A program made the translations under genes and the position numbers. The notes beneath the pieces are model-generated. The model had not been told where the DNA came from. It saw only the letters and a list, made by a program, of their open reading frames with translations, and did no database searches. Shown piece after piece: positions 25,973 through 33,744 of a DNA stretch of 48,975 nucleotides (its first letter is position 1; the number at the start of each line of letters is the position of its first letter). Source of the DNA: SIG480 sp045539475 (GTDB lineage: Bacteria > Bacillota > Clostridia > Oscillospirales > JAAYXM01). The stretch is from positions 1 through 48,975 of the forward strand of contig JAZQFJ010000064.1 of the NCBI GenBank assembly GCA_045539475.1, in the 5' to 3' direction.

Positions 25973-26632
25973 ATGATTGAGATACGCGGTGCCATATTTG
26001 ATATGGACGGAACGCTGACGGACTCCATGCAGGTGTGGAAAACTGTCGGCAGTGAGTTTTTAAAATCCTGCGGGAAGACTCCGCGCGAGGATGTTGACCG
26101 CCGGTTTTGCAGCATGAGCGTATACGACGCCGTGCGCTTTATGAAGGTGGAATACGGCATTGAGGGCAGCCGCGACGAGGTTACCGATGCAATAAATCGC
26201 ACGGTTGAGCACCGGTATCTTCACGAGGTCCCGTTAAAAGACGGGGTTTTTGAGCTTCTTTCTGAGCTTGACGGGCTGGGGATTCCCATGTGCGTTGCAA
26301 CGGCAACGGAAAAATATATGGCGGATGCCGCACTAAGAAGGCTTGGCGTCCGGCACTTTTTCAAGGAAATTTTCACAAGCCGTGAGACGGGCATCGGCAA
26401 GGAAGCTCCGGACATTTATCTGCGCGGGTGCGCCCTTTTCGGTACAGAACCCTCTGACACAGCTGTTTTTGAGGATTCCTTTGTTGCCGCAGACACGGCA
26501 AAGCGTGCGGGATTTATAGTTGCGGGCTTGTTTGACAAGAGCTTTGAATATAAGTGGGACGAGGTTCAGAAGCTATCTGACATAAGCGCCGTGAATATGC
26601 GCAATTTGTGCGGAAATTTCACGAAAAAGTAA
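25973..26632 (+). CDS. HAD-family hydrolase (beta-phosphoglucomutase-like)
   Basis: A 219-residue HAD phosphatase with the alpha-helical C1 cap typical of the beta-phosphoglucomutase/phosphatase group. Motif I DMDGTLTDS is at residues 10-18, motif II Thr is in VATATEKY (about 114), motif III Lys is in GIGKEAPDIY (about 145), and motif IV FEDSFVAADTAKRAG lies near 167. All catalytic residues are present. AAAGGAAG precedes the ATG. The substrate is unknown. Confidence 0.85.
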   Translation: MIEIRGAIFDMDGTLTDSMQVWKTVGSEFLKSCGKTPREDVDRRFCSMSVYDAVRFMKVEYGIEGSRDEVTDAINRTVEHRYLHEVPLKDGVFELLSELDGLGIPMCVATATEKYMADAALRRLGVRHFFKEIFTSRETGIGKEAPDIYLRGCALFGTEPSDTAVFEDSFVAADTAKRAGFIVAGLFDKSFEYKWDEVQKLSDISAVNMRNLCGNFTKK

Positions 26633-26659
26633 ATTTTCTTGTAATGAGGATAAAATCGG

Positions 26660-26681
26660 GTCGTAAAGCTTGCTTTACGGC
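26660..26681 (+). terminator. Terminator after the HAD gene
   Basis: A 10-bp inverted repeat around CGTAAAGC-TT-GCTTTACG is followed by TCGTTTTG. It separates the HAD gene from the rnf operon. Confidence 0.7.
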
Positions 26682-26706
26682 TCGTTTTGTTGTAAAATAG
26701 TATATG

Positions 26707-26712
26707 TATAAT
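26707..26712 (+). promoter_or_regulatory. Likely -10 box of the rnf operon
   Basis: TATAAT lies 55 bases before the rnfC ATG. The -35 region is a T/G-rich stretch near 26684-26690 and is not clear. Confidence 0.4.
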
Positions 26713-26767
26713 TATATGAAATTTTTAATCCGAATATAGAAAGCACAACAAATGAGAGGTGGAATAT

Positions 26768-28090
26768 ATGGCATTTAATTTCAAAGGCGGAATACATCCC
26801 GACACTAAAAAGTCGGCAACACATAAAAAACCCATTGAGGAGATGAAGCCACCGCGGGTGGTTGTTCTCCCTGTTATAATGCATAAAGGGACACCTTGCG
26901 GTCCTATCGTTGATGTGGGCGAGCGCGTGCTCGTCGGGCAGAAGATTGCGGAATCAACCTCTCCGGATTCCTGCCCTGTTCACTCCCCTGTTTCCGGAAC
27001 CGTAAGTGCGGTGGAGCCGCGCATTACCGTTTCCGGAGAAAAGGTGTTATCCGTAGTTATTGAAAACGATTTTGAAGATGAGCAAATCCCCGTCGGCGAA
27101 ACGTATGACCGCTTCCGCACACTTTCTGCGAAGGAGCTTTCCGCCATTGCACGGGAATGCGGCATTGTGGGTCTCGGCGGCTCAGCGCGCCCGCTCTCAA
27201 AAAAGCTTCTCGATGCCTCTGAGCGTGTTGACACGCTTATCTTAAACGGTGCGGAATGCGAGCCGTATGTATCGGCGGACAACAGAATTATGGTAGAGTA
27301 CAGCGAGGAGCTCCACGACGGTGCAATGGTTATTGCAAAGGCAGTCGGCGCGCGCGAGGTCATTCTTGCTATTGAATCGGACAAGGCGCACGCGATTGCG
27401 GAAATGCGGCGTGTTTTTACAAAAAAATCCGGAATCAGGCTTTCTGTTGTACACACAAAGTACCCACAGGGTTCTGAACGCCAACTGATTTCGGCACTGC
27501 TCGGACGTGAGGTTCCTCCGGAAGGAACGGGGGCCGATGTCGGTGTGCTTTGCGTAAACGTTTCCACCGCCGTTGCCCTTTCCCGTGCCGTGCGCGAAGG
27601 AAGGCCGCTTTATGAGCGCGTGGTTACGGTTTCCGGCTCTGCCGTTGCAAACCCGAAAAATCTGCTTGTTAAAATTGGAACACCGATTGAGGAGCTGTTT
27701 GATGCGTGCGGCGGATTTCTTGAGCATCCTGACCGCATAATCGCCGGCGGACCGATGATGGGGAATTCCCAGTTTTCGCTTGATACGCCGGTGCAGAAGG
27801 GCACAAATGCAGTTCTTGCATTCTGCCGCGGTGAAGATAAGAACGAGCCCGAGAGCGTATGCATCCGTTGCGGAAAATGCGTTGATGCGTGCCCGATGAA
27901 TCTTATGCCGCTTTATATCTACAGAGCTTACAAGGCCGGAAAGCTTTCCGACTGCGAGGAGCAAAACGTTTTTGACTGCACGGAGTGCGGATGCTGTGCA
28001 TATGTCTGCCCTGCGCGCATATCCCTCGTTTCCGCCATATGTGCGGCAAAACAGAAGATACTTGCAACAAAAAAGGAGGAGCGGCAATGA
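26768..28090 (+). CDS. rnfC: RnfC-like electron transport complex subunit
   Basis: A 440-residue RnfC homologue. In canonical Rnf this peripheral subunit carries FMN and two [4Fe-4S] clusters and reacts with NAD(H). Seen here: FKGGIHP near the N terminus, a lipoyl-like SCPVHSPVSGTVSAVE segment, the NuoF-like domain with NGAECEPY, KYPQGSERQLI, and both cluster motifs, CIRCGKCVDACP (about 363-374) and CTECGCCAYVCP (about 402-413). The glycine-rich flavin loop is altered: GLGGSARP where GxGG(A)(T/G)FP is usual. The ATG at 26768 has GAGAGGTGG five bases upstream; a GTG three codons earlier overlaps it. First gene of the operon, ATGA overlap with rnfD. Confidence 0.9.
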   Translation: MAFNFKGGIHPDTKKSATHKKPIEEMKPPRVVVLPVIMHKGTPCGPIVDVGERVLVGQKIAESTSPDSCPVHSPVSGTVSAVEPRITVSGEKVLSVVIENDFEDEQIPVGETYDRFRTLSAKELSAIARECGIVGLGGSARPLSKKLLDASERVDTLILNGAECEPYVSADNRIMVEYSEELHDGAMVIAKAVGAREVILAIESDKAHAIAEMRRVFTKKSGIRLSVVHTKYPQGSERQLISALLGREVPPEGTGADVGVLCVNVSTAVALSRAVREGRPLYERVVTVSGSAVANPKNLLVKIGTPIEELFDACGGFLEHPDRIIAGGPMMGNSQFSLDTPVQKGTNAVLAFCRGEDKNEPESVCIRCGKCVDACPMNLMPLYIYRAYKAGKLSDCEEQNVFDCTECGCCAYVCPARISLVSAICAAKQKILATKKEERQ

Positions 28091-29145
28091 GACTTGACCA
28101 CAAACGCTTTCTTATGTCCGGTGCTCCGCACATAAGAGCGGAGGAAAACACGCGCTCGATTATGGCTGACGTCATAATTGCCCTTATTTTCCCACTTATT
28201 ATGGCTGTCTACTTTTTCGGTTGGCGAGCACTCACACTTACCGCTATGTCTGTCCTGTCGTGCGTTTTCTTCGAACGGCTTTATACCCGTATTGCCAAAA
28301 AAGAGAAAACAGGCGGAGATTTATCCGCCATCGTCACAGGAATGATTCTTGCACTCACGCTTCCCGTTGCAACCCCCTTATGGATTCCGATAATCGGGGG
28401 CGCATTTGCCATCATCGTTGTGAAACAGCTTTATGGAGGACTTGGGAAAAACTTTCTTAACCCCGCGCTCACAGCACGGGCATTTCTCCTCTCTTTCCCG
28501 TCGCTTGTCACTCTATATACAAAACCGAGCCTTCCTGCCGGATCGCTCCCGCTGTTTGCCGACATTTCCCCGGAGAGTCTCCCGACGGATTTTATCGCCT
28601 CAATAACCCCTCTCGGAAAAATGAAGCTTGGTATTCTGCCCGGCATTGCGATGGGAAACGGGGATGTTGTCTGGGGACTGCGTGATGTTGTGGTAGGCAA
28701 TGTTGCCGGCGCAATAGGCGAGGTTTCTGCAGTTGTTATTGTCGCCGCGGCGATATATCTTTTAGTGCGCCGCGTTATTACCTGGCATATTCCGGTAAGC
28801 TTCATCGGCACGGTTGCCGCACTTACCTTCCTTTTCCCGCGTGGCGGGAATGCCGCGTGGCTTTGGATGCTCTATTCTGTCTGTTCCGGAAGCCTTCTCT
28901 TCGGGGCGGCATTTATGGCAACGGATTATACCACAAGCCCCGTAACTTCGCGCGGAAAGCTCATTTACGGCGCATTTTGCGGTGTTCTCACCGTTCTGAT
29001 CCGCTACTTTGGTGCGCACGAGGACGGCGTTATGTATGCTATTCTTGTTATGAACTGCGCAACCGCTCTTGTTGACAGATACATCCGCCCGCGCAGATTC
29101 GGTGTTCGCATAAAAAAATGCAAGGAGGAAGCGGAAAATGAGTGA
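28087..29145 (+). CDS. rnfD: RnfD-like membrane subunit
   Basis: A 352-residue integral membrane protein matching RnfD/NqrB: NPALTARAFLL near residue 125, GNVAGAIGEVSAVVI, the VTSRGKLIYG loop and a C-terminal LVDRYIRPRRFG. Canonical RnfD carries covalent FMN on a Thr in a (S/T)(G/S)AT motif before Pro-Leu; here the aligned segment is DFIASITPL (168-176), keeping Thr174 but with Ile in place of the small residue. The start overlaps rnfC by four bases, with AAGGAGGAG upstream. It overlaps the rnfG-like gene by 8 bases. Confidence 0.88.
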   Translation: MRLDHKRFLMSGAPHIRAEENTRSIMADVIIALIFPLIMAVYFFGWRALTLTAMSVLSCVFFERLYTRIAKKEKTGGDLSAIVTGMILALTLPVATPLWIPIIGGAFAIIVVKQLYGGLGKNFLNPALTARAFLLSFPSLVTLYTKPSLPAGSLPLFADISPESLPTDFIASITPLGKMKLGILPGIAMGNGDVVWGLRDVVVGNVAGAIGEVSAVVIVAAAIYLLVRRVITWHIPVSFIGTVAALTFLFPRGGNAAWLWMLYSVCSGSLLFGAAFMATDYTTSPVTSRGKLIYGAFCGVLTVLIRYFGAHEDGVMYAILVMNCATALVDRYIRPRRFGVRIKKCKEEAENE

Positions 29146-29392
29146 TAAAAAATTTACATTACCAAAGCTTTCCTTTCCAAAGCCCGATAAGGCAGCTGTT
29201 AAAAAAGCGTCCCTCTCCGGCGCGGCACTCGCGGCGGTTGCGGTTTCCTGCGCTCTTTTGCTTTCAGGTGCAAACACACTTCTTTCCGCTCTCATCGGAG
29301 ATGAAAATACACCGGCTGTCGCCGACACCGCCGAAAACGGTGCCGAAAGCACAGTTATGCCTTCACCTGAAAAGGAGGTGGCTGTAAAATGA
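29138..29392 (+). CDS. rnfG: Truncated RnfG-like subunit, membrane anchor only
   Basis: An 84-residue protein in the rnfG position. It has a basic N-terminal tail, one membrane helix (about residues 27-52; SGAALAAVAVSCALLLSG then ANTLLSALI, which resembles the RnfG N-terminal helix) and about 30 acidic, Ala/Glu-rich residues. The FMN-binding domain that makes up most of a normal RnfG (about 200 residues, with the flavinylated S(T)GAT Thr) is absent. No remnant is present, because rnfE begins four bases before the stop (ATGA overlap). The start is preceded by GGAGG. Both flanking overlaps are in frame, so this is a compact, probably translated short gene rather than a recent frameshift. Confidence 0.75.
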   Translation: MSDKKFTLPKLSFPKPDKAAVKKASLSGAALAAVAVSCALLLSGANTLLSALIGDENTPAVADTAENGAESTVMPSPEKEVAVK

Positions 29393-29997
29393 AAAGGCTT
29401 CTCCCGTTTTTGAAAACAAACATTCTTACGGAAAATGTGCCTCTTCTCCTACTTCTCGGGCTTGCTCCGCTTCTCGGCGGAACAACAACACTTATAGGCG
29501 GAACAATTCTCGGCTTATGCGCTATTTTTGTTCTTGTGCTTACCGGCATTTCCGTATCTCTTGTCGGCAAGCTCTTGCCGACTCAGGTGAGAAATCTCTC
29601 ATTTATGATAGTTGCCGCATTCTATGTCACTCTTTGCGAGATTTTGCTCATTTTCTTCCTTCCGCAAATACGTGATGTCCTCGGAATATATCTCCCCCTG
29701 CTCACGGTGAGCGGACTTATGTTCTCCCGCGCTACAAGCGCGGAAATGGAAACAGCAGGCGTCTCTGCGCTTTCGGGACTTGGCATGGGGCTCGGCTTCT
29801 TTGCCGTGGCATTTGTTATGTCGTTTCTCCGCGAGCTTTTAGGCGCGGGAACACTCTTTGGGCTGCGTATCATCCCTGAACGCTATGCAATGGGTATGCT
29901 CGTTTCACCGTTTGGCGCACTCATTCTCTTAGGACTCTTAATCGCCACAGTCAGGTGCATTAATTCGAAAATAAATAAGGAGGACAGCGAAAAATGA
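29389..29997 (+). CDS. rnfE: RnfE-like membrane subunit lacking cluster cysteines
   Basis: A 202-residue, six-helix RnfE/NqrD homologue. The two half-repeats are recognisable (LLLGLAPLLG at 21-30; GIYLPLLTVSGLMFSR at 99-114; FLRELLGAGTLFG near 146). In canonical RnfE each half contributes one Cys to a [2Fe-2S] cluster shared with RnfA, in LLGLCPxLAVT and PLIVTNC. Here these are Ala26 (codon 29464-29466) and Gly109 (codon 29713-29715). Remaining cysteines (44, 83 and near the C terminus) are not at ligand positions. ATGA overlaps on both sides couple it to rnfG and rnfA. Confidence 0.87.
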   Translation: MKRLLPFLKTNILTENVPLLLLLGLAPLLGGTTTLIGGTILGLCAIFVLVLTGISVSLVGKLLPTQVRNLSFMIVAAFYVTLCEILLIFFLPQIRDVLGIYLPLLTVSGLMFSRATSAEMETAGVSALSGLGMGLGFFAVAFVMSFLRELLGAGTLFGLRIIPERYAMGMLVSPFGALILLGLLIATVRCINSKINKEDSEK

Positions 29998-30581
29998 CGA
30001 TTTTCAATCTTCTCACAGTTTCCGTCGGCACGGTCCTCTCCGAGAATCTTGTCTTCTCCCACCTTTTGGGGACATCTGCATTCATTCGCGATACAAAGGA
30101 CATTAAAAGCGCACTCAAGCGTGGCGTTGCTGTCGGAATCTTCATCTCGGCTTTCTCCATTCTTGCGTGGCTTTTCGACAGGCTTATCCTTTCCCCTCTG
30201 TCGCTTGGATATATGCGCACATTCCTATTTACTGTTCTTCTTTGCGGAGGCGTGAAAATATGCGAAAGCGTGCTCAAAATGCGTTTTCCTTCGCTGTATG
30301 AACGGTTTGGTATATCTTTTGAAGAGGTGTCCTTTTCTTCCGTTTTTCTCGGCGTTATGCTCCTTAGCGCAAGCTCGGATTACGGCTTTGTGGGCGCGCT
30401 CTTCTTCGGCATTTTCTCAGGAGTCGGATACATCCTCGCTTCCGTCATTTTCGCCGCAGTGCGCGAAAACCTTGAGTACGCCGATTGCCCGAAGATTCTC
30501 CGCGGAATACCGATGCTTTTTATAACGCTCGGTCTTATCGCCCTTGCCTTTATGGGCTTTTCCGGCATTAAATTCATATAA
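29994..30581 (+). CDS. rnfA: RnfA-like membrane subunit lacking cluster cysteines
   Basis: A 195-residue, six-helix RnfA/NqrE homologue with normal length and C terminus (AFMGFSGIKFI, cf. the usual AFMGFSG ending). The N-terminal half reads VLSENLVFSHLLGTSAF where canonical RnfA has NNFVLxxFLGxCPF; Ser28 (codon 30075-30077) replaces the first cluster Cys. In the second half, GISFEEVSFSSVFLG replaces GIFLPLITTNCAVLG; Ser116 (codon 30339-30341) replaces the second Cys, and the helix has gained two glutamates (110-111). Translationally coupled to rnfE by an ATGA overlap. Confidence 0.87.
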   Translation: MTIFNLLTVSVGTVLSENLVFSHLLGTSAFIRDTKDIKSALKRGVAVGIFISAFSILAWLFDRLILSPLSLGYMRTFLFTVLLCGGVKICESVLKMRFPSLYERFGISFEEVSFSSVFLGVMLLSASSDYGFVGALFFGIFSGVGYILASVIFAAVRENLEYADCPKILRGIPMLFITLGLIALAFMGFSGIKFI

Positions 30582-30624
30582 AGAGACGCAGATAAGAGAT
30601 AATAAAGAAGGAATGATTGTAAAT

Positions 30625-31350
30625 ATGTCTTATTTTTTGAGTATTCTCGCGGCTGTCGGAGTCTCCGCGCTCCTTGCTTTTTTAATCGGCGCGGCAGGTG
30701 CTTTTGAGGCAAAACCGGCAAATGATACCGATGTATGTCAGCTTGAGCTGCCATCGAACGAGCCTGAAAAGGAAAAGCTTCGCGCATTTGTCCGCTGTTC
30801 CGGTCACGATGCAGAATACAAATACACATATGTCGGTGCGCGTGACTGTTTTTCCGCAGGACTTCTTGCCGGCGGAAGCAAAGCCTGTGAATTTTCCTGC
30901 CTCGGTCTCGGCTCGTGTGCCGCAGCTTGCCCTCACGGCGCGATATCCGTTGTCTCCGGTGTTGCCGAGGTTGATATAGAAAAGTGTGACGGTTGCGGGA
31001 AATGTGTAAACATATGCCCGCGCGGTGTTATCGCTTTAATCCCGCTCGGGAGTGAATACAACGTACGATGCTCTAATCGCTCGCTTGGATCGCTTGCGCG
31101 CAAAATATGCGAGGACGGATGTATAGGATGCCACGCTTGTGAGAAAACTTGTAACCACGGGGCAATTGAGATTGTCGAAAGCCTCGCGTATATTGACCCT
31201 TCCAAATGTACTTCCTGCGGCGAATGTGCAGAAGCTTGTCCGCGCGGCATTATAACCGCGCCGCCCGCCGAGGAGGAAGAATTTGACGAGACAGAATATT
31301 TCAAGCTCAGCGCAGACGCTGAGGATACAGAAGATGCAGTATCACAGTAA
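30625..31350 (+). CDS. rnfB: RnfB-like polyferredoxin lacking the first Fe-S domain
   Basis: A 241-residue RnfB homologue. One N-terminal membrane helix (about residues 4-26) leads straight into a 30-residue linker and then the ferredoxin part. Present: CLGLGSCAAACP (92-102), CDGCGKCVNICP (121-132), CEDGCIGCHACEKTC (162-176) and CTSCGECAEACP (195-206), enough for four [4Fe-4S] clusters. Missing: the membrane-proximal CGGCGxxGCxxxA domain (PF04060) that normally follows the helix. The C terminus is very acidic. The start is uncertain between 30613 and 30625; GAAGGA lies upstream and favours 30625. It lies 43 bases after rnfA. Confidence 0.86.
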   Translation: MSYFLSILAAVGVSALLAFLIGAAGAFEAKPANDTDVCQLELPSNEPEKEKLRAFVRCSGHDAEYKYTYVGARDCFSAGLLAGGSKACEFSCLGLGSCAAACPHGAISVVSGVAEVDIEKCDGCGKCVNICPRGVIALIPLGSEYNVRCSNRSLGSLARKICEDGCIGCHACEKTCNHGAIEIVESLAYIDPSKCTSCGECAEACPRGIITAPPAEEEEFDETEYFKLSADAEDTEDAVSQ

Positions 31351-31376
31351 AATTTTTCCGGAGGTGCTCGCCTTTT

Positions 31377-32459
31377 ATGCGAAAATCAAGAAAACAAAAC
31401 CGAAGATACAGAGGCAGCAGAAGCGGCGGTATAGGAGTTCTTATTCCCGTACTCATCGTTCTCTGCGTTATCGCCGCGGGTATTTTGTATTTCGTAAACG
31501 ACAATATGACCTTCACGCTTGACGGAACGTTTCTATCTCCGGATAAAGAAAAGACCTCCGGCGGTGATGTTTCCGCAAACCTGATTATTGAATCACCGGA
31601 GGACGCTCCTGCCGCACAACCGGATGAGACTTTGCCCGAACCCGAAGCGGAAACCACCGTGCCGGAAAAGGACGCAGGCGTTCGTGCGCTTTTCATCCCG
31701 ATAGGTGAAGTGAAGAGCGAAGAGCTCTTCGCCGCAAAGCTTTCTGAAATATCCGCAGATAAAAGGATAAACACTCTTGTTCTTGAGGTTAAAGCAGAGG
31801 ACGGAACCCTTGCTTTTTCCTCCGATGCTCCCCTTGCGTCAGCCGCTGCAGTGTCGGGAGATGATGGCACGCTTTCGCGCGTTATGCAATCGGCAAAGGA
31901 AAAGGGGTATCGCGTTTCTCTTTATATGTCGTGCTTTAAGGACAATGAAGCGGCGCGCAAAAGCCAGGAGGAAAGCGCGCGAACCAAAAACAAGATTATA
32001 TGGCTCGATAACGGAAATGTCCGGTGGCTATCGGCTTATTCTGACTCCGCGCGCGAATATCTTCTCTCTTCGATAAAGAAGCTTTCCGCCCTTTCACCCG
32101 ACGAAATAATTCTCTCAAATGTTTCTTTCCCTGCCGAGGGCAAAACCGAGCTTTTATCTTATGACAAGAGCTCCGGCACAAAGCAGGAGATGCTTGAAGG
32201 TTTTATTGCAGATGCAAAAACCGCTGCGGATAATATCCCCCTTTCAGCGGTGTATGAAAACTATAACGAAAGCTGCATTGCAGAAAGCGGGCAGACTCCA
32301 GAGCTTTTCTCGGCATTTGAACGCTTGTATTTCGCAAGCGCCGGAACTAAATTCAGAAACGGTGCCGGCAATGCAGGTGAGCTTTTCGACGAAAAGAAAA
32401 CAGAGCTTATTGTTATGTCCCCCATACCGGGCGAGGATGATTTTGTTATAAAGAAGTAA
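31377..32459 (+). CDS. DUF4015-like putative glycosyl hydrolase domain protein
   Basis: A 360-residue membrane-anchored protein: a very basic N terminus, one membrane helix (about residues 18-40), an acidic/Pro linker (about 55-100), then a globular domain. The segments NTLVLEVKAEDGTLAFSSD, AKEKGYRVSLYMSCFKD and SIKKLSALSPDEIILSNVSFP resemble the TIM-barrel-like DUF4015 (putative glycoside hydrolase) family, outside the membrane. It begins 26 bases after rnfB with GGAGGTG upstream and is followed by the operon terminator, so it is probably co-transcribed with rnf. Whether it works with the Rnf-like complex is unknown. Confidence 0.6.
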   Translation: MRKSRKQNRRYRGSRSGGIGVLIPVLIVLCVIAAGILYFVNDNMTFTLDGTFLSPDKEKTSGGDVSANLIIESPEDAPAAQPDETLPEPEAETTVPEKDAGVRALFIPIGEVKSEELFAAKLSEISADKRINTLVLEVKAEDGTLAFSSDAPLASAAAVSGDDGTLSRVMQSAKEKGYRVSLYMSCFKDNEAARKSQEESARTKNKIIWLDNGNVRWLSAYSDSAREYLLSSIKKLSALSPDEIILSNVSFPAEGKTELLSYDKSSGTKQEMLEGFIADAKTAADNIPLSAVYENYNESCIAESGQTPELFSAFERLYFASAGTKFRNGAGNAGELFDEKKTELIVMSPIPGEDDFVIKK

Positions 32460-32469
32460 ATCATAAAAT

Positions 32470-32500
32470 GAGCGGTGAAAGTTATTGACTTTCACCGCTC
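32470..32500 (+). terminator. Terminator of the rnf operon
   Basis: A 13-bp perfect stem (GAGCGGTGAAAGT and its complement, 5-nt loop) is followed by GGATTTTTT. It sits 10 bases past the DUF4015-like stop and runs up to the stop codon of the convergent nagA. Confidence 0.88.
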
Positions 32501-32507
32501 GGATTTT

Positions 32508-33683
32508 TTACTTTTCTTCATGTACAACGTTTCCGTTTACCATAGTAAGCGAAACATCAATATTATCATCAAAAATTACGATATCTGCAAACGCGCCTTC
32601 GCGTATTACGCCGCGATCACGCAAGTTTGCCATACGTGCAGGGTTTGCAGTTGCAAGGCGAACTGCTTCCGTTACCGTAAGGTCTGCCATATTAATCATA
32701 TTGCGGACAAGGCGGTTTGTCGTCGCGCACGAGCCGGAGAAGCAGCTTCTGTCCGGAACCTTCGCAACGCCATCCTCGATGATAACATCAGTAAAGCCAT
32801 GCGTTTTTTCCGCGCCGTCCGGAAGTCCGGCAAAACGGGTTGCATCCGTAACAATTGCTATGCGGTCAAGCCCCTTGTGTTTAACGGCAAACTTGAGAAG
32901 CGATGCCGGAAGGTGCTTTCCGTCGGCAATAAGCTCAACGTCCATACCGTCCAACATATATGCTGCCTCAACGATGCCTGCGTAGCGATATGCATTCTTG
33001 CGGTGAACAGTGCTTGTGCAGGAATAAAGGTGTGTTACGCAGTTGAACCCGAGGTCATACATCTCCATAATGCAGTCGTAGTCTGCGTCGGAGTGACCGA
33101 TTGAGAGCTGAATGCCCGCGTCGCGGCAAGCACGCGCAAATTCCTTTGCGCCCGGAAGCTCCGGTGCCGCACTCCAGCGGTTTATCATATCGCCGTAGCG
33201 CTCAATGAGCATTGTGTATTCTTCTTTATCAAAATCGCGGATGAGAGGTCCCTGTGCTCCCGCCTGATTCCTTGAAAAATACGGTGCCTCCATATGAATA
33301 CCGGGGATATATGCGCCCTTGGTATTCTTTTTTTGCACCTCACGGAAGTTCTCGAACATCTTGACATAATCCTCGGTCGACTTTGCAGATGCGGTGCCAA
33401 GAAGTGTGGTTGTTCCGAACCTCGCGTGATTTTCTGCCATGATAAGCGCATCCTCGACGCTGTCCTCAAAGCGCGTTCCGAAGCCGCCGTGAACATGGAT
33501 ATCGATAAAGCCCGGAGAGATATACTTTCCGCCCGCATCGTGGAGCACGTCGTATTCGCGCTCGTCACGCGTTACGGCGATAATTTTGTCGTCCTTAGTG
33601 TAAACGGAAACACCGTCAGCAATTGTGTTGCCGAGAATAACCCTGCCATTTGTAAACTTATGTATCACGTTAATCACATCCAA
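32508..33683 (-). CDS. nagA: N-acetylglucosamine-6-phosphate deacetylase
   Basis: A 391-residue amidohydrolase that deacetylates GlcNAc-6-phosphate in amino-sugar catabolism and peptidoglycan recycling. Metal and active-site segments: GFIDIHVHGGFG (about 57-68), GIHMEAPYFS (usual Glu-Gly here reads Glu-Ala), GHSDADYDC (about 195), THLYSCTST (about 215) and VTDATRFAGLPDG with the catalytic Asp (about 275). The start is uncertain: the longest reading uses TTG, and in-frame GTG codons at 33677 and 33668 are alternatives; no strong ribosome binding site marks one. nagB is not adjacent. Confidence 0.9.
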   Translation of the reverse strand: MDVINVIHKFTNGRVILGNTIADGVSVYTKDDKIIAVTRDEREYDVLHDAGGKYISPGFIDIHVHGGFGTRFEDSVEDALIMAENHARFGTTTLLGTASAKSTEDYVKMFENFREVQKKNTKGAYIPGIHMEAPYFSRNQAGAQGPLIRDFDKEEYTMLIERYGDMINRWSAAPELPGAKEFARACRDAGIQLSIGHSDADYDCIMEMYDLGFNCVTHLYSCTSTVHRKNAYRYAGIVEAAYMLDGMDVELIADGKHLPASLLKFAVKHKGLDRIAIVTDATRFAGLPDGAEKTHGFTDVIIEDGVAKVPDRSCFSGSCATTNRLVRNMINMADLTVTEAVRLATANPARMANLRDRGVIREGAFADIVIFDDNIDVSLTMVNGNVVHEEK

Positions 33684-33744
33684 TTAATAATTTTATATGT
33701 ATAATAATACAAACCCGCGGAAAAAGCAAGTTTTTTTCTGCGGG

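Noticed and set aside
27242..28087. Long minus-strand open frame opposite rnfC
   Set aside because: A shadow of the rnfC codons, with no recognisable domain and no ribosome binding site.
29138..29400. Frameshift as the cause of the short rnfG
   Set aside because: No FMN-domain codons occur in any frame before rnfE, which begins 4 bases before the stop.
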